DNA of 64,000 bases, taken from contig JAHHSA010000006.1 in the NCBI GenBank assembly GCA_020025475.1, positions 1-64,000 of the forward strand, given 5' to 3'. A model generated the notes under the pieces. It was not told where the DNA came from, searched no databases, and saw only the letters and a list, made by a program, of their open reading frames with translations. The DNA is from Oscillibacter sp. GTDB lineage: Bacteria > Bacillota > Clostridia > Oscillospirales > Oscillospiraceae. Below are positions 58,741 to 64,000 of this stretch, piece after piece. Made by a program: the position numbers and the translations under genes. Every line of letters begins with the position of its first letter. Position 1 is the first letter of the stretch.

Positions 58741-59331
58741 TTATTTCTTGCCTGTGATGATCTTGTCGATCAGACCAAACTCCTTGGCCTCCTCAGCGCT
58801 CATGAAGTTGTCACGCTCGCAGGCGGCAGTGACTTCTTCGATGGACCGGCCTGTATTCTCCGACATAATGCGGTTCATACGCTTCTTGATGGTCTCCAAT
58901 CTCTTCAGATGGATGGCCATGTCGGTGATCTGACCCTGGGTACCAGCAGAGGGCTGATGGATCATAATCTCCGCATTGGGCAGTGCAATACGCTTACCCT
59001 TGGCGCCGGCAGCGAGCAGGAATGCGCCCATGCTGGCAGCCATGCCCACGCAGATGGTGGACACGTCGCACTTGACGTACTGCATGGTATCATAAATGGC
59101 CATGCCATCAGTCACGGAGCCGCCGGGGCTGTTGATATACAGCTGGATGTCCTTATCGGGATCCTGAGCTTCCAAATACAGCAGCTGGGCCACCACCAGG
59201 CTGGCCGAGGTGGGGTTGACCTCCTCACCCAGGAAAATGATGCGGTCATTCAGCAGACGGGAAAAAATATCGTAGGACCGCTCTCCGCGGCTGGTCTGCT
59301 CAACTACATAAGGAACTAAACTCACTTTCAA
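58741..59331 (-). CDS. clpP: ATP-dependent Clp protease proteolytic subunit
   Basis: Serine protease chamber of ClpXP, 196 residues. The catalytic Ser is residue 100 in GMAASMGAFLL and the His is 125 in MIHQPSAG. The start VSLVPYVVEQTSRGER is typical. Preceded by the 12-base-pair hairpin between tig and clpP and followed at once by clpX. Confidence 0.97.
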   Translation of the reverse strand: MKVSLVPYVVEQTSRGERSYDIFSRLLNDRIIFLGEEVNPTSASLVVAQLLYLEAQDPDKDIQLYINSPGGSVTDGMAIYDTMQYVKCDVSTICVGMAASMGAFLLAAGAKGKRIALPNAEIMIHQPSAGTQGQITDMAIHLKRLETIKKRMNRIMSENTGRSIEEVTAACERDNFMSAEEAKEFGLIDKIITGKK

Positions 59332-59360
59332 AACCTCCGATTCTTTTGTTGCTAATAAAC

Positions 59361-59397
59361 CATTCTCTCATGATACCACCGGCACCATGAGAGAATG
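59361..59397 (-). promoter_or_regulatory. 12-base-pair hairpin between tig and clpP
   Basis: CATTCTCTCATG and CATGAGAGAATG are exact inverted repeats with a 13-base loop. There is no T-tract after it on the minus strand, so it does not look like a simple terminator; it could be a processing site, partial attenuator or protein operator. Confidence 0.45.
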
Positions 59398-59435
59398 TGT
59401 CGAATCTGTAAAATGTTGCAAGAAAAGATTCGTGA

Positions 59436-60764
59436 TTATTCGGCTTCCTTCCCGGACTCCTCTTCCTTCTTGGCAGCCTTCTTTTCAGGCTTGATGACAA
59501 CTGCGCTGTCCACCACAACGGCGATGGCCTTCTGAGTCATCAGCTGATCCTTGACCTGCTCAGCCTGCAAATACTTCTTGACCATCTCCAGCTCCATGTG
59601 GTACTGGTCGGCCATCTTCTGGAACTCAGCCTCAATCTCCTCATCGGAAACCTCGATGTTCTCAGCCTTGATGATGGCAGCCAGAGCCAGATCCAGACGC
59701 ACCTGCTGGGTAGCGGGCTCCTTGGCGTCCTCAAGCAGCTTCTCCTCGGACATACCGGTCATCTGCATGTACTGGTCATAGGGAATGCCCTGCTGACTCA
59801 GCTGCATCTTGAAGTTATTCAGGAACTGATGGGCCTGGCCCTCAATCATTGCATCGGGCACGTCGGCAGTAATGCCGTCAGCCACCATGTGCATCAGCGT
59901 ATCCTCAAATGCCTGATTGGCAGCGGCCTTGCGCTCCTCGGTGATCTTCTTCTTCAGATCAGCCTTAAGATCCTTCAGGGTGTCAAACTCGCTGACATCC
60001 TTGGCAAACTCATCGTCAATGGCAGGAACTTCCTTCTCCTTGACCTCGTGGACCTTCACCTTGAACACGACAGCCTTACCTGCCAGCTCGGGGGTGTAGT
60101 TCTCGGGGAAGGTGATATCCAGATCCTTCTCCTCCTCGGCCTTCATGCCGATGACCTGCTCCTCAAAGCCGGGAACAAAGCTGTGAGAACCCAGCTCCAG
60201 GCTGTAGCCCTCACCCTTGCCGCCGTCAAAAGGCTTGCCGTCCAGGAAGCCCTCGAAGTCGATAACAGCTGTATCGCCTTCCTTGGCAGCGCGATCCACA
60301 GACACCAGACGGGTGTTGCGCTCGGTCAGCATCTTCAGGCGCTCATTGACGTCAGCGGCCATGACCTTGACCTCTTCCTTCTCAGCAGACAGGCCCTTGT
60401 ACTCGCCCAGAGTGACCTCGGGGTAGACAGGAGAAACGGTCTTGAAGGTGAAGCCTTCCTTGGTGCACTCGCCCACCAGCTCGATGGTAGGATAGCCAAC
60501 AACCTGCAGCTCCTGCTCCTTCACGGCAGCCTCATAAGCCTCAGGAAATGCGTTATTAATGGCCTCTTCGAAGAAAACTTCAGCACCGTACATACCCTCA
60601 ATAATCTTACGGGGGGCCTTGCCGGGACGGAAACCAGGCACGTTGATGTTCTTGCGCATCTTTCGATAGGCCTTCTCGATAGCAGCCTCAAACTCGGCAG
60701 CGCCGTCCTCAATGGTCATCGCAACCCGACTTTTTTCAACCTTTTCGCAGCTTTTTACAGTCAT
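59436..60764 (-). CDS. tig: Trigger factor
   Basis: Ribosome-associated chaperone and peptidyl-prolyl isomerase, 442 residues. The N-terminal ribosome-binding part contains the signature-like VPGFRPGKAPRKIIEGMYG; the FKBP-type domain follows (EGDTAVIDFEGFLDGKPFDGGKGEGYSLELGS), then the helical substrate cradle. The C terminus is Lys/Glu-rich. The start at 60764 (MTVKSCEKVEK) follows GGAGGAG. First gene of tig-clpP-clpX-lon-engB. Confidence 0.97.
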   Translation of the reverse strand: MTVKSCEKVEKSRVAMTIEDGAAEFEAAIEKAYRKMRKNINVPGFRPGKAPRKIIEGMYGAEVFFEEAINNAFPEAYEAAVKEQELQVVGYPTIELVGECTKEGFTFKTVSPVYPEVTLGEYKGLSAEKEEVKVMAADVNERLKMLTERNTRLVSVDRAAKEGDTAVIDFEGFLDGKPFDGGKGEGYSLELGSHSFVPGFEEQVIGMKAEEEKDLDITFPENYTPELAGKAVVFKVKVHEVKEKEVPAIDDEFAKDVSEFDTLKDLKADLKKKITEERKAAANQAFEDTLMHMVADGITADVPDAMIEGQAHQFLNNFKMQLSQQGIPYDQYMQMTGMSEEKLLEDAKEPATQQVRLDLALAAIIKAENIEVSDEEIEAEFQKMADQYHMELEMVKKYLQAEQVKDQLMTQKAIAVVVDSAVVIKPEKKAAKKEEESGKEAE

Positions 60765-60814
60765 TTTGTTTACTCCTCCGTTCATCACCAGTTAGTTAGC
60801 CGGTGCGAATTGAT

Positions 60815-60843
60815 ATTTTACCAGAAAAATCTTGAAATTGCTA
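60815..60843 (-). promoter_or_regulatory. Promoter of tig
   Basis: On the minus strand TAGCAA and TAAAAT with a 17-base spacer; the -10 is extended (TGGTAAAAT), which may compensate for the weak -35. Confidence 0.6.
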
Positions 60844-60855
60844 GTCTTTTTTCCC

Positions 60856-61542
60856 TTATTCACAAATTATTTTTGGAATAAAGCACAAGTGGTCCGCAGA
60901 AATCAGGGAAAAATCGATTCCTTTCCGCTCTCCCTCAATCCTGCGCCTGATCGTGGGGCCGTGCAGATGTCCGTAGCAGCACATCTTCACCTGATACTTT
61001 TCCAGCAGTTCCAAAATCTCCGGGCACTGATAGCCCTGATAGAGCGGCGGGTAGTGTAAAAAACACAGAATGGGCCGGTCCCCCGCTGCCTGCAAAGATG
61101 TCTCCAGCCGGATCAGCTCCCGGTTGAGCACCTTGGCATTGTGGGGTTTCTGGTCTTCCTCCAGGAACCAGCCACGGGTTCCACAGATCGCATACTCGCC
61201 ATAAGAGGCACTGTTATTGTGCAGCAACTCCAGTGTGCGGATCTCCTTTTCCTCGCAGAAGCGATGGAACTTGGAAGCAGTGGTCCACCAGTAATCATGA
61301 TTTCCCTTGATGAGATATTTTTTTCCAGGGAACTGATCGATGAATTTGAAGTCCGCCTCAGCCTCCTCCAAATCAATTCCCCAGGAGGTGTCTCCCGCCA
61401 GAATCAGAGTGTCCTCCTCGGTGAGTTTTTCCAGAGACTGCCCGATCCGGGCCACATAGTTCTCCCAGGCCGGTCCGAACACCTCCATGGACTTGTTGGC
61501 TGTCAGAGATAAATGCAGATCCCCGATCGCATACAGGGCCAT
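60856..61542 (-). CDS. Metallophosphoesterase (calcineurin-like)
   Basis: A 228-residue cytoplasmic phosphoesterase. All metal-binding motifs are present: YAIGDLHLS, LAGDTSWG, KGNHDYWW and CYGHLHGP, with a FLHYPP segment before the last. Proteins of this subgroup are usually annotated as serine/threonine phosphatase or phosphohydrolase, and the substrate is unknown. It lies about 40 bases downstream of thrC and may be read from the same transcript. Confidence 0.87.
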   Translation of the reverse strand: MALYAIGDLHLSLTANKSMEVFGPAWENYVARIGQSLEKLTEEDTLILAGDTSWGIDLEEAEADFKFIDQFPGKKYLIKGNHDYWWTTASKFHRFCEEKEIRTLELLHNNSASYGEYAICGTRGWFLEEDQKPHNAKVLNRELIRLETSLQAAGDRPILCFLHYPPLYQGYQCPEILELLEKYQVKMCCYGHLHGPTIRRRIEGERKGIDFSLISADHLCFIPKIICE

Positions 61543-61581
61543 TGACGCCCCTCCTTTAAGTCTTACTCTTGTTTCAACCTG

Positions 61582-63069
61582 TCAGCGCAAAAAGTCCAGC
61601 ACTGCCCGGTTCATCTCCGCCTGTTCGCAGGTGTCATGGAAACGGCGTTTCTTCCCCTCCAAGGCAGCCAGTCTAGCCGGTATGGGCATCCCGGTTGCGG
61701 CATACAGTTGATCCAGCAGGGCCACGCCCTCCCCCACCGGCTCCTCACCGATGGCTGTGAGCACGCAGTCACAGAATTTATAAGGCGATGCGGTAGACAC
61801 AATGACCGCAGGAGTCTTATCCCCGGTAGCCGCCCGGTACTGTTCCAGCACCTGGGCCGCCACGGCCGTATGCGGGTCCATGACATAGCCGTATTCCCGA
61901 TAATACCGGGCAATGGTCTCTGTTGTGCCAGTCTCATCGCAGAACCCTCCCCAGAACTGGGTGCGAAGCTCTGTCAGAATCTGCTGAGAGACCTGATACC
62001 TGCCCTCTTCTGCCAGGGACTTCATGTACCCGTGAATCTCCTGGTCGTTTCCGCCGGAGAGGTCGAAGAGAAGCCGCTCCAGATTGCTGGACACCAGAAT
62101 ATCCATGGAGGGGCTGGAGGTGGTATGGAAGGTCCGGTTCCGGTCGTAAACACCGGTAGACAGGAAGTCTGTCAGCACATGATTGCGGTTGGAAGCGCAG
62201 ATCAGCATTCCCACCGGCAGGCCCATGCGCTTGGCATAATAGGCTGCCAGAATATCTCCGAAATTTCCGGTCGGCACGCAGAAATTGACACGCTTGCCCG
62301 TGGCAATCTTCCCAGTTTTCAGCAGGTCACAGTAGGCGGAAATATAGTAGACCACCTGAGGCAGAATGCGCCCCCAGTTGATAGAGTTGGCTGAGGACAG
62401 GAAAAATCCACGCTCCGCCAGCTGCTCCCGGATTTCCTCATCAGAAAATATCCGCTTCACGCCGGTCTGCGCATCGTCAAAGTTTCCCTTCACAGCGCAG
62501 ACACCTACGTTCATGCCCTCCTGGGTGACCATCTGGGCTTCCTGAATGGCTGAGACACCGTTTTCAGGATAAAAAACCATAATGCGGGTCTGCTTCACAT
62601 CGGCGAATCCCTCCATAGCCGCCTTGCCAGTATCGCCGGAGGTAGCGGCCAGGATGCAGGCTTTCTGCTCTTCCCCGGTCTTACGCAGTGCTGCGGAGAG
62701 CAGCTGCGGCAGCATTTGCAGTGCCATATCCTTAAAGGCACTGGTAGGGCCATGCCACAGCTCCAGGCAGCAGGTATGCTCATTCAATGTCCGCACAGGA
62801 GCGATCTCTTTTGTGTCGAACTTCTCCACGTTGTAGGCATTCTCCGCAAATTGAAGCAGTTCCTCCCGGCTGTAGTCCGTCAGATACAACTCCAGCACAC
62901 GGGCCGTCCGCTCCTGATAAGAGAGAGTTGTCAACTCCCGCAGGAACTTTTCGGTGATGTGCGGAAAATCACAGGGAGTCAGCAAACCACCCTCTCTGGA
63001 TAGTCCCAGCTTGATTGCTTCTGCTGCTGTATAACGCAGCCCCTTATTTCGTGTGCTGTAATACTGCAC
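61582..63069 (-). CDS. thrC: Threonine synthase
   Basis: PLP enzyme converting O-phosphohomoserine to threonine; 495 residues, the long form of the family. The N-terminal YYSTRNKGLRYTAAEAIKLGLS and the PLP lysine in GPTSAFKDMALQML (Lys about 113) are clear, as is AATSGDTGKAAMEGF. The GTG start at 63069 is chosen because GGGAGGAC lies nine bases upstream; a longer frame has no such site. There is no T-box or attenuator in the short 56-base gap before it. Confidence 0.95.
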   Translation of the reverse strand: MQYYSTRNKGLRYTAAEAIKLGLSREGGLLTPCDFPHITEKFLRELTTLSYQERTARVLELYLTDYSREELLQFAENAYNVEKFDTKEIAPVRTLNEHTCCLELWHGPTSAFKDMALQMLPQLLSAALRKTGEEQKACILAATSGDTGKAAMEGFADVKQTRIMVFYPENGVSAIQEAQMVTQEGMNVGVCAVKGNFDDAQTGVKRIFSDEEIREQLAERGFFLSSANSINWGRILPQVVYYISAYCDLLKTGKIATGKRVNFCVPTGNFGDILAAYYAKRMGLPVGMLICASNRNHVLTDFLSTGVYDRNRTFHTTSSPSMDILVSSNLERLLFDLSGGNDQEIHGYMKSLAEEGRYQVSQQILTELRTQFWGGFCDETGTTETIARYYREYGYVMDPHTAVAAQVLEQYRAATGDKTPAVIVSTASPYKFCDCVLTAIGEEPVGEGVALLDQLYAATGMPIPARLAALEGKKRRFHDTCEQAEMNRAVLDFLR

Positions 63070-63125
63070 TTCTGTTGTCCTCCCTCTCAATTGGATTGCA
63101 TCGCTCCCCCCACACACAGCCGTGT

Positions 63126-63491
63126 TCAGGTGAATGCATTTTCTAAATATTCCAACTTTGTGATTTCAAATTTCTGATTCATATAGACCTCTGCCACATC
63201 AAACCGAACCAGTCGATCTGCCATGTCAAAACGAGCCAGCCAGGCAGCTGCCGTTTTCCGCAGCCGTTCCTGCTTATAGCCGTCTACGTACTCTCTGGGC
63301 AGACCCATAGAGAGATTGCTGCGAAGCTTGACCTCCACAAAACAAATGGTGCCATGGCGGTCCCTGGCCACCAGATCGGTTTCCCCGAATCGGCAGCGCC
63401 ACTGGCTGGTCAAAAGCACATAGCCCTTGTCCCGCAAATAGCGGGCAACAGCTGCCTCGCCCCGGTCGCCAGAATTCGGTTTGTATTTCAT
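63126..63491 (-). CDS. yraN: YraN family (UPF0102) endonuclease-like protein
   Basis: A 121-residue protein with the restriction-endonuclease-like fold of the YraN family, seen in GDRGEAAVARYLRDKGY, the RFGETDLVARD...ICFVEVKLR core with its acidic and Lys residues, and the RLRKTAAAWLA helix. The function is unproven and is suspected to involve DNA or RNA processing. Its ATG overlaps the rnhB stop by four bases (ATGA). The rnhB-yraN pair is a common arrangement in Firmicutes. Confidence 0.9.
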   Translation of the reverse strand: MKYKPNSGDRGEAAVARYLRDKGYVLLTSQWRCRFGETDLVARDRHGTICFVEVKLRSNLSMGLPREYVDGYKQERLRKTAAAWLARFDMADRLVRFDVAEVYMNQKFEITKLEYLENAFT

Positions 63492-64000
63492 TTCCGCCGG
63501 GCCTCCCATTTTTTCAGGAAGGTCTTTCGGTGTGCCGGGCACGGGCCATAAGTATCCAGCATTTCATAATGCAGCTTGGTGCCGTAGCCCTTGTGCTTGG
63601 CAAATTGATACTCCGGATAAAGCTCATTCAGCTCCCCTGCCACATACCGGTCCCGACTGACCTTAGCCAGAATCGAGGCCGCTGCAATGTTGGCACTGAG
63701 CCCGTCTCCGCCAACAATACATAGATGCGGCGTCTCAATGGCGTTGCGTTTGCCGTGATCCCGATTGCCGTCAATCAATGCCAGGTCCGGTTTTACGGAC
63801 AGACCGTCAATGGCTCTCTGCATTGCCAGCATCCGGGCGTTGAGAATGTCCATCTCGTCAATTTCCTCTGCCTCCACCCGCGCAACGGACCATGCTCGCG
63901 CCTGCTCCAGAATCACATCATATAAAGCTTCCCGCTTCTTCTCTGTCAGCTTCTTAGAGTCGTTGAGTCCCTCGATCTGCAAGTCATCGGGAAGGATCAC
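63488..64000 (-). CDS. rnhB: Ribonuclease HII, C-terminal part (5' end outside window)
   Basis: The last 170 residues of RNase HII, which removes RNA from RNA-DNA hybrids and misincorporated ribonucleotides. GLNDSKKLTEKKREALY, the LALIDGNRD metal site and NIAAASILAKVSRDRYM-like stretch (here RDRYVAGE) are typical, as is the HKGYGTKLHYEML segment. The N-terminal DEAGRG active-site motif lies beyond the window edge. Overlaps yraN by four bases. Confidence 0.93.
   Translation of the reverse strand: MILPDDLQIEGLNDSKKLTEKKREALYDVILEQARAWSVARVEAEEIDEMDILNARMLAMQRAIDGLSVKPDLALIDGNRDHGKRNAIETPHLCIVGGDGLSANIAAASILAKVSRDRYVAGELNELYPEYQFAKHKGYGTKLHYEMLDTYGPCPAHRKTFLKKWEARRK

Noticed and set aside
63070..63125. 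T-box or threonine attenuator before thrC
   Set aside because: The gap to yraN is 56 bases with no T-box motif or terminator.
1..64000. CRISPR arrays, prophage, restriction-modification or other defence genes
   Set aside because: No regularly spaced repeats, no phage structural genes and no recognisable defence domains were found on either strand. No tRNA or rRNA genes were recognised either.

Overview
This window looks like chromosome from an anaerobic Gram-positive member of the Clostridia, most likely a gut Oscillospiraceae-type organism of moderately high G+C. The support is a PolC-type replicative polymerase, the tig-clpP-clpX-lon-engB block, a dnaG-rpoD pair, a Firmicutes-style 6S RNA, sigma-A promoters (TTGACA-17-TATAAT type), AGGAGG ribosome sites, and two molybdenum hydroxylases of the kind found in purine-degrading anaerobes. 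The genus cannot be fixed from sequence reading alone. No tRNA, rRNA, prophage or CRISPR array was seen.

Layout. 0-3.7 kb: end of a molybdopterin-binding protein gene, then modA-modB-modC-mogA (molybdate uptake and cofactor synthesis). 3.8-9.8 kb: class A penicillin-binding protein, a DUF1292 protein, 6S RNA, a membrane-anchored parvulin foldase and TcdA. 10-13.5 kb: rpmG-secE-nusG-rplK-rplA and rplJ-rplL on the minus strand with an L10 leader; rpoBC does not follow. 13.9-20.1 kb: ruvX, gdhA, a phosphopantetheinyl transferase, dnaG-rpoD. 20.2-20.6 kb: remnant of an IS200-type element. 20.7-26.7 kb: ssnA-ygfK behind a structured leader, and a PLP decarboxylase. 26.7-35.3 kb: a 3D/G5 cell-wall protein, TraX-like protein, rsmA, an ECF sigma/anti-sigma pair, pckA, an orphan protein, a ModE-like regulator and a cytidylate-kinase-like protein. 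35.4-42.4 kb: three-subunit XdhABC, MocA and a fused selenium-type xanthine dehydrogenase. 42.5-43.8 kb: thiN and a thioesterase. 43.9-54.1 kb: pyrH-frr-uppS-cdsA-dxr-rseP-ispG-polC. 54.3-60.8 kb: tig-clpP-clpX-lon-engB. 60.9-64 kb: a phosphoesterase, thrC, and rnhB-yraN at the edge.

How the genes work together. The most distinctive content is the molybdenum system spread over the first 42 kb: molybdate import (ModABC), cofactor assembly (MogA, MPT-binding protein, MocA), a ModE-like sensor candidate, two molybdenum hydroxylases, and SsnA and YgfK, which accompany selenium-dependent hydroxylases in purine-degrading bacteria. I infer a purine or related N-heterocycle catabolic capacity. GdhA and PckA fit amino-acid/organic-acid metabolism of such an anaerobe. 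Most of the rest is housekeeping: translation, replication, isoprenoid and lipid synthesis, and protein quality control.

The best candidates for something undescribed are non-coding: a structured leader with a U-run in front of ssnA, a compact three-way-junction leader in front of the 3D-domain gene, and an 18-bp perfect palindrome over the start region of the fused xanthine dehydrogenase transcript.
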